Source: Cephalopachus bancanus
Taxonomy: Eukaryota; Chordata; Mammalia; Primates; Tarsiidae
NCBI GenBank assembly: GCA_027257055.1
Contig: JAPVLO010000323.1
Coordinates: 879,001-943,000 of the forward strand
Length of the DNA: 64,000 bases
Direction: 5' to 3'
Positions 34,675 through 45,460 of the stretch are shown piece by piece (the first letter of the stretch is position 1; each line of letters starts with the position of its first letter). The notes beneath the pieces were generated by a model. That model was not told the DNA's origin, did not search any database, and saw only the letters and a program-made list of their open reading frames with translations. Both the position numbers and the translations under genes were made by a program.

Positions 34675-34980
34675 GCCAGGCCTGGTGGCTCACGCCTATA
34701 ATCCCAGCACTTTGGGAGGCCGAGGTGAGAGGACTGCCTGAGCTCATGGGCTCGAGACCAGCCTAAACAACTTGGCGAGCCCTCATCTCTACAATAAATT
34801 AAAAAGTTAGCCAGGCATGATGGCGCGTGCCTGTAGTTTCAGCTACTTGGAAGGCTGAGGTGGAAGGACTGATCACCTGAGCCCAGCAGGTCGAAGCTAG
34901 GGTGGCCATGAGCGTGCTACTGCACTCCAGCCTGGGCAACAGAGTGAGACTCCAACTCAAAAAAAAAAAACAAAACAAAA
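34675..34980 (+). mobile_element. Alu, plus strand, intermediate age
   Basis: Starts GCCAGGCCTGGTGGCTCACG: it keeps the ancestral 'GGCTCACGCC' box in the left arm but has the 'acaataaattaaaaagttag' linker of the lineage. So it may sit between the old and young groups. Lies 94 bp after the previous Alu in the same orientation. Confidence 0.93.
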
Positions 34981-35339
34981 CATTTTCAGGGAGTACAGGG
35001 AGGGTCAGAAGTCAGACTACAGGTGTTACCTTTCCCAAAGGATCCTCCATAGGTCATCCACATGACAAAGCCTTGTCACCCACAGACTAAGAGGAAGAAT
35101 CACTTTGTTTCTTCATAGGGTACCTTCCTTATACAACACTATATTCCTCAAATTCTCATGTGAATAAAGTCCAGACTTCAAAATCCTGGGAATGCTCACC
35201 ACTTAAAGAAAGCTCCTGGTGGGAAATTTTGTTCAACGTGAGCAAGGCTAACAAGTAATCATCATGGATTCATCTGAGTTTCCACATTGGGTTAACACAG
35301 GTGGTGATGATGATAATGACGATGACACCATCATGATGC

Positions 35340-35525
35340 AATTGTAATTCATGTAACAGTTTATAAGTTTTCCAGACATTTTCACCCACCTCTCATCTGA
35401 TGCTCATAACCACCCCAGGAGACAGTGGTCAGATATTATTATCCCCAAATGACAGATGAAAAAGCTGAGACACAGTGAGGTTAATGATTTGTCCAAGGTT
35501 ACGCAGCTAATGGCCCTGTCCTGAA
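35340..35525 (-). repeat. MIR SINE, minus strand
   Basis: 'gctcataaccaccccaggag', 'gatattattatccccaaatg', 'acagatgaaaaagctgagac' and 'ggttacgcagctaatggccc' are textbook antisense MIR words. Confidence 0.88.
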
Positions 35526-37139
35526 GACTCAGAGGCTCTAAAAGCTCTTACCCTTGACCTGTATAAAATAGCTCGAGGGCCAAAAAAACTAGGAATCATC
35601 TGTGGTCTGCAGAAATGCAAATAATATACTCTAAGCATTCATGGCCTCAAAACCTTGAAATTCTAAAGCCAAATTCTTTAACACTTAAAATTCTAAGTGA
35701 ATAAAAAGAGACTGCTGCATTTGCAAAGCAGAAAGGCAGTAAGTGCAATATCACTATATTACAAGATGATTAGATGCTAACTGTACCAGCTGTGATATCA
35801 TCATCAAATCTTCTATTAACAGCTACTATTATATAGTAGACTTATTGCTATATTATGGTTATGCACATCCTGCTAGAGTCTTCATATTTTTCCACCAAAC
35901 ATAAAAAAGACCTTAAATCAACTTTAAGAGGATGGGGAGTAGAAAGATAAAATGATGTCACCTACATACCTGGTGGGAAGGGGACCTGAACGAGCCCAGA
36001 GAAAACAGCCAAGGCCTCCAGTTTCCAAACTTTGGTTTGGAGAATGTTTTAGGCAAAAGTAGACTTCCTGTAATGAGATTCTAGATAAAGTCAACCTTTC
36101 ACTACCCCACAACAATAAAAGTATCCAAGAAGGAATGCAGTACAGGCAAATTCTACTATGAGCTAATCCAAGCTCCCCTTGAATCTGAAAGATGGCCAGA
36201 TCACTTCTTTGTTGATTGGATGGGACCACCTTGTAGTTCATAGAGTCAGTCCTGGATGGATGCCCAGAAGTTTTGGTTGGAGACTCAAGAATTTCTTCTT
36301 CCTTCCTTTCCCTTTCTAATATCCTACTGTGCTCCAATGTCCCACTGCAATCTTGGTTTTGCACCCCCTTTGTCAGGACATTTCCTACCAGGAATAACAA
36401 CAAGTGGTAGAATCTAAAATATGTAGAAAGCAAGAAAATCCATCTTCCCAAATACGTCTATAGATAAGTGTACTCTCCCAAAGTCACCTGCTAAAAAGTA
36501 GTTACAAAACAAGATTCAAGTTTTCCATTCTCACTCTTCCTTCACCGTCGTCTCTCCCCATGGAAGAGGTGTTTCAAATAGGTATGCCTTATTGTTTTCT
36601 TAGTCATAAGCCACAGGTAGGTCACTTTTTTCATTTGATGGATGTTGCTTATAAAGTCTTCATCAATATACATTTCATGTTTCTTACTAAATTCCAATGG
36701 CTGATATAAATAATTCTGTGTTGCCAGAAGTGATCAGGGTCTTGGTGAAATCTGTGGTTGAATTGGCTTGTAGTTACATAGTTCTGAACTTACATAAGCA
36801 ATGAAAACTTATAGGAGAATGGGTCACCTTCCAGACAATGCCTTTGAAGACTTACATAGGACAAAGCAGACTTCAACTTTTTGAAAGATTTTGATATTTG
36901 ACAAGTTGCAGTTCAAAGGATTCTGAAGATAAAATATCCCCAAGTATGGTGTCTTTCTTTAAAAATCTGAAATGAAAGGGGAGCATAATAAGTGCATTTG
37001 CAACAGTAGAGGGTCTGCACTCACACATGATCTGCAAGAATAGGCTCATTTGTTCATTTGTTTGTACAAATATTTGTTGGGTAGCATGCAAAGTCCTGGG
37101 TGTACATCAGTGACCAGAACAAGATAGAGTGGGTACTTG
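35526..37139. other. Single-copy stretch holding the longest open frame
   Basis: No repeat recognised over 35530-36950. Contains the 175-codon minus frame listed separately. 36980-37139 may be L3/L2-class sequence ('tttgtttgtacaaatatttg', 'gtagcatgcaaagtcctggg'). Confidence 0.35.
35924..36451 (-). other. Longest open frame (175 codons), unrecognised
   Basis: Opens MGRWIFLLSTYFRFYHLLLF and ends at SFYSPSS. The first ~25 residues are hydrophobic, followed by a charged stretch ERERKEEEIL; a second hydrophobic patch IPSWILLLLW lies mid-way. No domain recognised. It starts inside AT-rich DNA, has no visible promoter, and no codon signature that I can judge. In mammalian DNA a 175-codon chance frame is uncommon but not rare. 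It could also be an unnamed repeat or exon remnant. Not called as a gene. Confidence 0.2.
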
Positions 37140-37885
37140 TTCTTGAGGTTTCTCTAAAGAGCAAAAGGTAAACAGACAAACTAAAATAGTTGTAAATATT
37201 CTAAAGGTGTAAGAAAGAAAGAAACAGAGAGCAGAGTAGAGAATAAAACAAGTATGATGCAACTCCTTTAGAGAAGGTATGGAGGGAATGCTTCACTAAA
37301 CTGGTACAAATTAAGATGAGATCCTGAAAAATGAGAAAGTGTCACCTATGCAGAATTGGAGAAATATTTTCAAGAGAGGGAAACAGCATAGTCCTTAAGG
37401 AGTGACAGGGTTTGGTGTGTTCATGGCATCAGACAGAATCCAGTGTGGCTAGCATGTACTGAGAGAGAGGTATGCAAAGGCTAGATTATGCAAGACGCTG
37501 TAGGTCATGGTCAAAAACTCCTATTTTCTTCTGAGGGGAACTGGAAGCTGCAAAAGATTTAAACAAGTGTGATGTGAGCTAACTTATGTTTTATATTGCA
37601 GTGGCTACTATACAAAAAATGGACTAGAGGAGGAAATAAGTGGGTATGGGAAACAAAAAGCTTAAAATTTTTCAAACAAGAGCTAAGAGAGTCTGGCACT
37701 GGAGTACAGAAGTGAGATGGGGAGAAGAGGACACACTCAACATACCTTTTTGTGGTAGTATCAAAAGAACTATTGGAGAGTTAGATGTTAATGACAACGG
37801 CAAGAGAGGAATCAAGGATAATTCCAAATTTCTGGCTTGGTGGATGATGGTGCCATTCACTAAGATTATGAAAATTGCCTCCAGT
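37140..37885 (-). repeat. L2 LINE fragment, minus strand
   Basis: Antisense L2 ORF2 words in order: 'gctagattatgcaagacgct', 'gtaggtcatggtcaaaaact', 'aacaagtgtgatgtgagcta', 'gagaggaatcaaggataatt', 'ccaaatttctggcttggtgg', 'atgatggtgccattcacta'. The 130-codon plus frame starting at 37640 is largely antisense L2, not a gene. Confidence 0.7.
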
Positions 37886-39090
37886 ATTTTCTGCTGCAGT
37901 ACAAAGTCTGTGATACAACGAGGTCCTTGTACATGTGAGGCCCTAAGAGATTATTTCCTCTTCTTGCTAGTAAACTTCCTGTGGAGAGGACTTTCTTGGC
38001 CTTTTTGCATTGTTAGCAAAGGAAACACATGAGTTGGCTGACACAGTTCTAAGGAAACCTGAGCACTGTCTCAACTCCTAACACTAGGTTCTCTGGCCTC
38101 AGCTAGTAAGAAGAGTGCTAGCAGCCATGACAAACTTTTGTTCAAGAGAATAGAAAACCAACTACATCATAACATAAAAATCACATTTCTTCAAGAGGAT
38201 TAGGCCTTGGGTGCCAAGCCATGGGCATGAGTTGAGTTTGTTGTTGTTGTTGTTGTTTTGCATTGAGCTGAATACATGAATATACATACACTGTCTTTGG
38301 TATCAAGTTCTTCAAAAAAGCCCAAATCAGGGATAGATAGTTGTCCACTGGGCAGCGAAAATTGACTCCTTTGGACATGGACACAAAGAGATGAGCTTGG
38401 CAGATGGGCTTCTCCATTAAAATTAGTTGTCAATGGTTCTTTCAGCCCATTAAGCTCAAAGTCAATTGCATAAAGACAATGGCTCAGAAACGTCCTCACC
38501 TCTGCAGAGCAGGAATACTACTAAAGGCCATCATTTTAAAGGATTATGAGGCTGAAGTCTAATCGATTAAAATAGCTTTGAGGGAAGATACCACTTATGT
38601 CATATTCCACAGGATTCTGGATATCTCTCTTATTGTCCATGTTGCTTTTAATGGGAATTCAACCAGCATAGACACTGGCCATATGTTCTTCCTTCACCAA
38701 TTTCCACCATCAGTATTTTTATGCCATGAGAAATCTGGTAGCAAGAATCATCAAGGGAAACCCTGAAATAATAAAGACATTGCAAAATAATGACTCAATA
38801 TCTAAAGCAGAACTGGAAAAGGATGAAAAAACTCATTGCATTGCTAGTGTTAGTTCAAATGTCAGTTCCCCTCTTACTAATTAATAGGATATCTATCAAG
38901 GCAAGATTTCTTGGAGAAATGAGAAATAGTTCAATAAGAGACACCAAAAGGGGGATTCAGGTTTCACGTTCCTTAATGGAAAAAAAAAATGTATTTTTAT
39001 GTATTAACTATAAGATAATTCTATAAGATATTCAAAACAGAGTTATGAAGCAGAAATCTTACAGTTAAAAACTAGAACTCAAAGACTCAG
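37886..39090. other. Single-copy stretch with a (TTG)n run
   Basis: A TTG repeat of about seven units lies at 38238-38257. Frames of 60-100 codons overlap and lack domains; the glutamine and threonine runs in the minus frames are this microsatellite. Confidence 0.4.
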
Positions 39091-39108
39091 GAGGATAAAT
39101 TTATTTTC

Positions 39109-39372
39109 TTTTTTTTTTTTTTTTTTGAGTTGGAGTCTCACTCTGTTGCCCAGACTGGAGTGCAGTGGCCGCTCCCGGCCACCGCAGCCTCAACCTGCTA
39201 GGCTCCGGCGATCCTTCCGCCTCAGCCTTCCAAGTAGCTGGAATTACAGGCAGGCACTACCATAGCCCAGCTGATTTTTTGATTTATTGTAGAGATGAGG
39301 TCTCGCTGCCCAGGCGGGTCTCGAACCCGCGGGCTCAGGCAATCCACTCACCTCAGCCTCCCAAAGGCGCGG
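39109..39372 (-). mobile_element. 5'-truncated young Alu, minus strand
   Basis: Antisense Alu lacking its first ~30 bases: it stops at CCCAAAGGCGCG. It has an exact 16-bp target duplication GGATAAATTTATTTTC at 39093-39108 and 39373-39388, so the truncation happened at insertion. Confidence 0.95.
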
Positions 39373-39388
39373 GGATAAATTTATTTTC

Positions 39389-40238
39389 ATATTAAACTCA
39401 GTGATCTGTAATACAAATCATCTATTTCCTAAAGATTAACAAAATCAACATTAATCACAATCAAAACATTGATTCCGCATATATTTAATGTATTTAATGT
39501 TTGATAGAAACTGAAAAACATTTTTTAACTTATGGATTAGTATCATCCAAGTGCTGTAAATATTTACATCTGTAAGGACATTAGGAAGGAATATCAAGCA
39601 ATTCACTAATAATTGTTCAGTCTTAGAAAAGTAGCATTTTTGACTGGCCCCAGAAGGGGTAAACATCATAAAAATAGTTCCAAGATTTACAATCAATTTT
39701 TTCTCTGAAATAAATTTCTTTGTTTAAAACAAAATAGCAGTTTTTCTGAATTTTTTTTTCCTCAAGCTAAAGATAATCCTGGTAACTTCTCTTTTTTCTG
39801 CTTTTGCTTACTTTCCTACTCCACTGGCCATGAAGTTGTGAAAATCCAGACTCTACCAACAAAACAACTTCAAAATACAGACTCACAAGTTAGGTCAGTT
39901 GACCTTGTCTTCACTTCTTACCTTGTTCTTGCAGATAGGAACTTTCCCTTTCTGCCATGCTTTCGCTATCTGAAGGCAGTGGGATTCTATCTTTATAATG
40001 ATACTCAATAAGGCACCAAACTACACTTTCATGCAACTTGATCATCATAGGTTTTTCTGAAACGGTGTGCTCTTGTCATCTTCATAGTCAAGTCATTGTT
40101 TCAGAAAACTTCCATTATTATCTATAAATATTTTATGGTTTTATTGGTTCTACTCTCATCTTTAAAAACATCAATTGTGTGCATGTTAGATGTTCCTATC
40201 TACTAGTCTTATCTGTAACCTTTTCTTTATTCTTTTTA
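39389..40238. other. Single-copy AT-rich stretch, no gene recognised
   Basis: No repeat recognised. A minus frame of 81 codons at 39451-39696 has no domain. Confidence 0.35.
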
Positions 40239-40308
40239 GATGCAAAATTCTCAACAAGATGGCTCCTTCTATAGACACAAAAATTCTCAGTAAGATTCTA
40301 GCAAATCA

Positions 40309-40608
40309 GCCGGGCTCGGTGGCTCAGCCTGTAATCCCGCGCCTCTGGGAGGCTGGGGTGAGTGGATTGCCTGAGCCCGCGGGTTCGAGACCCTCCTGGG
40401 CAGCGAGACCTCATCTCTACAATAAATCAAAAATCAGCGGCGTGGTAGCGCATGTCTGTAATTCCAGCTACGTGGAAGGCTGAGGCGGAAGGATCGCCAG
40501 AGCCCAGCAGGTCGAGGTTGCGGTGGCCGGGAGTGGCCACTGCACTCCAGTCTGGGTGACAGAGTGAGACTCCAACTCAAAAAAAACAAAAAACAAAAAA
40601 ACAAAAAA
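40309..40608 (+). mobile_element. Young lineage-specific Alu, plus strand, inside L1
   Basis: Starts GCCGGGCTCGGTGGCTCAGC (first base shared with the TSD edge) and ends in an A-rich tail with AAAAAC units. Exact 17-bp target duplication AAGATTCTAGCAAATCA at 40292-40308 and 40609-40625. High CpG content. Confidence 0.96.
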
Positions 40609-41032
40609 AAGATTCTAGCAAATCATATCCAACAATTCATCACAAAGGTCATCCACCATAACCAAGCGGGTTTCATTCCCAGGATGCAGGACTGATTCAA
40701 CATTTCAAGACCATAATCCTAGTTCCACACATTCACAGGTATAAAAACAAAAAACACATAATTATCTCATTAGATGCAGAAAAAGCATCCAATAAAATCC
40801 AGCACCCCTTCTTGATTAAAAACCTAGGCATCAAAGGAATATTTCTCAAAACAGTAAGAGCCATTTATGAAAAACCTGCAGCCAACATCATATTTAAAGA
40901 GCAAAGCTGAACTCATTCCACCTAAGAACTGGAACAAGACAAGTTTGCCCACTCTCATTTCTCCTATTCAACACAGTTCTTGAAGTTCTAGTCAGAGCAA
41001 TCAGGCAGAAAAAAGAAATCAGGAGTATATAA

Positions 41033-41266
41033 ATGTCCATCTTCATGGACGATGTGACTCTATACCTAGAAAATTATAGAGAGTCTGTCGAAAACCTCCA
41101 CACATTGATAAATGACTTTGGTAAAGTCTCGGGATACAAAAATGCACAAAAGACAGTTGCATTTCTAAACACCAACAACAAACAGGCTGAGAACCAAATA
41201 AAAAACTCAATCTCATTCACAATAACCACACACAAAAAAGAAGGAAATATATTGGCATCAACCTAA
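41033..41266 (+). pseudogene. L1 ORF2 reverse transcriptase fragment
   Basis: Open 77-codon piece reading FMDDVTLYLENYRESVENLH and LINDFGKVSGYKNAQKT. The FMDD word is the reverse transcriptase catalytic box (usually FADD in L1), and the following NDF..SGYK block is the next conserved stretch. Upstream and downstream frames are broken by stops and shifts. Confidence 0.85.
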
Positions 41267-41570
41267 CTAGAGAAGTGAAAAGCCTTTGCAATGAGAACTA
41301 CAAAACGGTGCTTTAAAAAAAATCAAGGATGATACAAATGGAAAACCATCTCATGCTCATGGATTGGAAGAATCAATATTGTCAAGATATCCATCCTACC
41401 CAGACAATCTACAGATTCATTGCAATCCCTATCAAATTGCCAACATCATTTTTCACAGACCTAGAAATGACAATACAGAATTTCATTTTGGGAGCAAAAA
41501 AGAGCACAAATTGCCAAAGCAATCCTCAGCAAAAGGGACAAAGCTGGAGGTATCACACCTCCAGACTTTA

Positions 41571-41619
41571 AACTGTATTATAAGGCTACAGTAATCAACT
41601 GTATTATAAGGCTACAGTA
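41571..41619 (+). repeat. 23-bp direct repeat at the L1 inversion junction
   Basis: Positions 41571-41593 and 41597-41619 are identical, starting AACTGTATTATAAGG, and separated by ATC. They sit exactly where the sense L1 half ends and the antisense half begins. Confidence 0.95.
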
Positions 41620-43062
41620 TTTTTCTAAATTTAATTTTAATTTAATTTAATTTAGAGTTGTGGGGTACAAGTGAGGATTCACTACATAAGTAGGCTGCAT
41701 GCAGGTGAAGTATGGGCTTCTAGAGGGCAAGCTATGCATCTGGTAGTGGCCTAGGTAACCCTTGTGTTGCCACATGACCCCCCACTTTCTTCCTCTCTAT
41801 GTTCTTCCCTCCCCAGCGGTGTCCAGCATCTGCCAAACCCATCCTTGTGCTAGAATAACTAGTGTTCAGGGCCCACTTATGGGTGAGAATATGTGGTATT
41901 CAGTTCTTTGTTTCTGCAATAGTTCCCTTAGTATGATGGTCTCCAACTGCATTCAGGTCCTTGTGAAGGCCATGATTTTGTTCTTCTTTATGGCTGCATA
42001 GTGTTCCATCATGTATATATATCACATTTCCTTTTACCCAGCCCATATTAGATGAGTATCTGGGTTGGTTCCATGTTTCTGCTTTGGGAATAGTGTGGCA
42101 ATAAATATATATGTGCAGGTGTCTTTTTGATAGAGCGATTTATGTTTCTCTAGGTATATTTCCAGGATGGGGATTGCTGTTATCATATAGAAGCTTTAAC
42201 TTTAGTTCTTAAAAGAATCACCACACTGCTTTCCATTGAGGTTAAACTAGCTTACATTCTCACCAACAGTGTAGAAGAGTTCTCTTTTCTCTGCAACCAC
42301 ATCAGCACCTGTTGTTTTTTGACTTATTAATGATAGTTGTCCTTTCTGGTGTTAGGTGGTATCTCATTGTAGTCTTGATTTGCATTTATTTAATGATTAG
42401 TGAGACTTAGCATTTGTTCATATGTTTATTGGCTGCTTCTGTGGTCTTCCCTTGAGAAGTGTCTGTCTATATCCTTTGCCCATTTTTTAATGGGGTTGTT
42501 TTTGGTTTTTGTTTCTTTCAGTTCATTTGAGTTCCTTGTAGATCCTGGATGTTAGCCCTTTGTCAGATGCATAGCTTGCAAATATTTTTTCCCACTCCAT
42601 GGGTTGTCTCTTTACTCTCTTGATGGTTTATTTTGCTGTGCAAAAAGCTTTTCAGTTTGATAAGGTCCCACATGTCTATCTTAGCTTTTGTTGTGCTTGC
42701 TTTTGAGGACTTGGTCATGAATTCATTGCCTACTCCAATGTCCAGAGGGTGTTCCCTGTGTCTTTTTCTAATATTTTTATAGTTTGAGGTTTTACATTTA
42801 AGTCTTTGATCCATTTTGAGTTGACTTTTGTACATGATGATAGATAGGGGTCCAGTTTCATTCTTCTGCATGCAGCTAGCCAGTTTTCCCAGCATCCCTT
42901 GCTAAATATGATTTCCTTTCCCCAGTGATTGTTACTGATGCCTTTGTTGAAGATGAGTTGGTTGAGGAAGAGTGTTTTTAATTCTTGTGCCTCTGTCCTG
43001 TTCTGTTGATCTACATACCTCTGTTACAAGAATAGGCTCTTTCTGTGTCTATGATTTTGACT
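41620..43062 (-). mobile_element. L1 3' half, minus strand, second half of a rearranged L1
   Basis: Begins with a decayed T-rich tail ('aatttaattttaatttaatt') and 3' UTR ('gagttgtggggtacaagtga'), then antisense ORF2 up to the 'tctgttgatctacatacctc' stretch (VDQQNRTE equivalent). In ORF2 order that point lies only about ten residues after the end of the plus-strand half. The minus frame 42563-42895 reads [20 protein letters not shown], a conserved ORF2 block. Confidence 0.88.
42563..42895 (-). pseudogene. L1 ORF2 fragment
   Basis: 110-codon open piece: [20 protein letters not shown] then [20 protein letters not shown]. Part of the ORF2 region between the reverse transcriptase and the cysteine-rich C-terminus. 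Isolated; no start context. Confidence 0.85.
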
Positions 43063-43955
43063 AATTTGTTCTTTTGTATTTGGCTTACTTTACTTAGCAT
43101 AATATCCTCAAGGTTTATTCGTGTTGTAGTATGTGTCAGAATTTCCTTCCTTTTTTAAGGCTTAATAATATTTCATTGTATTGTATACACACACACACAT
43201 ACACACACACACACACACGTATATATACCACATTTTGCTTATCTATTCATCTGTTGATGGTCACTTGGGTTTCTTCCACATTTTAGCTACTGTGAATCAT
43301 ACTGCCATGAACATGAGAGTGCAAAGTTCTCCTTGGGACCTTGATTTCAATTATTTTAGGTATAAACCCAGAAGTGGAATTGCTGAATCATATGGTAATT
43401 CTATTTTAAATTTTTTTTTAGAAATTGTCACACTGTTTTCCACAGCACTTGTGTCATTTTACATTTCCATGATAGTGCATAACGGTTCAAATTTCTTCAC
43501 ATCCTCCCCAACATTTGTTCTCTGGTTTTGGGGTTTTTTTTCATAGCATCATCCTAATGGGTGTTAGGTGGTAACTCGTTGCAGTTTTGATTTCCATTTC
43601 TCTAATGATTAGTAACATTGAGCACCTTTATGTGCTTATTAGCCATGTGTGTATCTTCTTTAGAGAAATGTCTATTCAAGTCTTTTGCAGTGTTTAAATC
43701 TGGTTTGTTTTTGTTTTTTAGTTTTAGAAGTTCTCTATGTAATCTGGATATTAATGTCTTGATTAGCAAATATTTTATCCCATTCTATGGGTTGCCTTTT
43801 TAACTTTATTGACAGCTTTTTTTGATGCACAAAATTTTCAAACTTCAATGAAATGCAATTTGTCTGTTTTTTTCTTTTGCTACTGGTACCTTTAATGTCA
43901 TTTTCAAGAAATCATTGCCAAATCCAATATTATGAAGCTTTTTACCCTATGTTTT
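43063..43955 (-). mobile_element. Old L1 (L1M-type), 3' part, minus strand
   Basis: Diverged antisense L1: 'ggcttactttacttagcata', 'caaggtttattcgtgttgta', 'catctgttgatggtcacttg', 'aacccagaagtggaattgct', 'attgccaaatccaatattat'. Includes a (CA)n at 43186-43218. Its 5' edge meets a plus-strand segment, giving a 5'-inverted L1. Confidence 0.85.
43186..43218 (+). repeat. (CA)n microsatellite
   Basis: About 16 CA units with one CAT interruption, inside the old L1. Confidence 0.95.
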
Positions 43956-44940
43956 CTTCTAAGAGTTTCACAAGAACAAGGCAAGGAAGCCCACTTTTGC
44001 AGCTTCTATTCAACATAGTACCAGAAGTTCTATCCAGAGAAATTAGGAAAGAAAAAGAAATAAATGACATCCAAATTGGGAAGTAAGAGTAAAGTTATCT
44101 CTATTTATGGGTGATATGATTTTATATGTAGAAAATTCCTAAAAATTTTCATTAAAAATAATAGAATGAGTGAATTTAACAAAGTAGCAGGATACAAAGT
44201 CAACACACAAAAAGCATTTATATTTCTGTACACTAACAATGAACAATCCGAAAAGGAAATTACAGAAACAATTCTATTTACAATAGCATTAAAAAAAACT
44301 TCTTAGGAATTAACTTAACCAGGGAAAGAAAAGCTAAGTACAATTAAAACTACAAAACATTGTGAAAGAAATTTTAAAAGACATAAATAAATGGAAGCAC
44401 ATCCTATGTTCATGATTAGAAGTCTTAAAATGGTTTTGATGTCAATACTACCCAAAGTGATCTACAGATGTAATGCAATCCTTATCAAAATCATAGTGAC
44501 CTTTCTGCAGATATAGAAAAACTCATTCCAAAATTCATATGGAATATCAAGGGGCCCTGAATATCCAATATCCAACAATCTTGAAAAAGAAGAACAAAGG
44601 TGGAGAACTCATACTTCCTGATTTCAAAACTTACTACCAATCTATAGTAACCAAAACAGTGTGGTACTGGCATAAAGACAGACATAGAAATTTATGAACT
44701 AGAACAGAGAGCCAGATATAAATCCTCACATATATGATCAAATGATTTTTTACAAGGGTGCCAAGACCATTTAATGACGAAAGGACAGTTTTCCAACAAA
44801 TGGTGCTGGAAAAACTGGAGGATATTCACATGTAAAAGAGTGAAGTTGGACCCTCATCTAACACCATTCATAAAAGTTATTTCAAAATGAATCAAAGACC
44901 TAACTGTAAGTCCTAAAACAAAAAACTCTCCATTCATTTT
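43956..44940 (+). mobile_element. Old L1 (L1M-type), inverted 5' part, plus strand
   Basis: Sense ORF2: 'caaggcaaggaagcccactt', 'ttatgggtgatatgatttta', 'aaagtcaacacacaaaaagc', 'gttttccaacaaatggtgct', 'aatgaatcaaagacctaact'. It ends where, in L1 order, the antisense part at 43063-43955 begins, as expected for a twin-priming 5' inversion of a minus-strand insertion. Confidence 0.82.
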
Positions 44941-45460
44941 TATTTTATTTTGTATGATTTCTGAACCATTGCATCCTTGACCTTATCTTCAATTATGTTT
45001 TTTTTTGTTGTTGTTGTTGCTGTTCATTTGGTCAGACTTTTATCTCGGCATTGGTTTTGTTTCCCCGTTTCTTTCCTTTCTTTACGGAGCTCCATCAATT
45101 TTTCATTTTCTCCTATTGTCTTATCATATGCCTTTCAATTTTTTATATCTTTTCTAAGATCTTTTAAAAATATCTTTTAAAAAACATCTTTTTAAGCTCT
45201 TTTCTCCCCCCTCCCCCGAGCAAGATTATGCTGCCTGTAAACACTTTGGGATTCCGTGAAGTTCCTCTCAAATTCATGGAAAGTTCTTCTTCCAACTTAT
45301 ATGTGTCATCAGCCTTTTGAATAACCTTTCCTCTTTTATTCCTATGCATATATCCCTTGTTTGTTCCTTTCTGGTAGTTATTCATATTTCTCAGGGCAAT
45401 TCTGTCTGAGGCCAACATTTACTTGAAGACTATTATGAGAAGGGACTGCCTGGAGTTTCA
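44941..45460 (-). pseudogene. Possible processed pseudogene or unnamed repeat
   Basis: Read on the minus strand, a coding-like stretch (45164-45418: RKVIQ-type basic residues, KADDTYKLEEELSMNL, LRGTSRNPKVF) is followed by stops and ends at 44941-44965 in an AATAAAATAAAAA tail. The A-rich 3' tail suggests a retrocopy. I do not recognise the parent, and the tail borders an old L1, so it may instead be repeat-derived. Low confidence. Confidence 0.25.

Larger units (their letters stand above)
40239..41619 (+). mobile_element. L1 ORF2 segment, plus strand, first half of a rearranged L1
   Basis: Sense ORF2 from 'caaaattctcaacaagatgg' through the reverse transcriptase region to [18 protein letters not shown] sequence at 41565-41593. 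Split by the Alu at 40309-40608. Ends in a 26-bp-period tandem duplication (41571-41593 and 41597-41619 identical). Its end in L1 order lies directly before the start of the minus-strand half to the right. Confidence 0.88.

Noticed and set aside
34440..34766. 108-codon plus frame
   Set aside because: It runs through one Alu, a poly-A (lysine run) and into the next Alu. Not a gene.
43181..43803. Hydrophobic plus frames of 61-121 codons
   Set aside because: They are antisense translations of old L1 ORF2 and a CA repeat.
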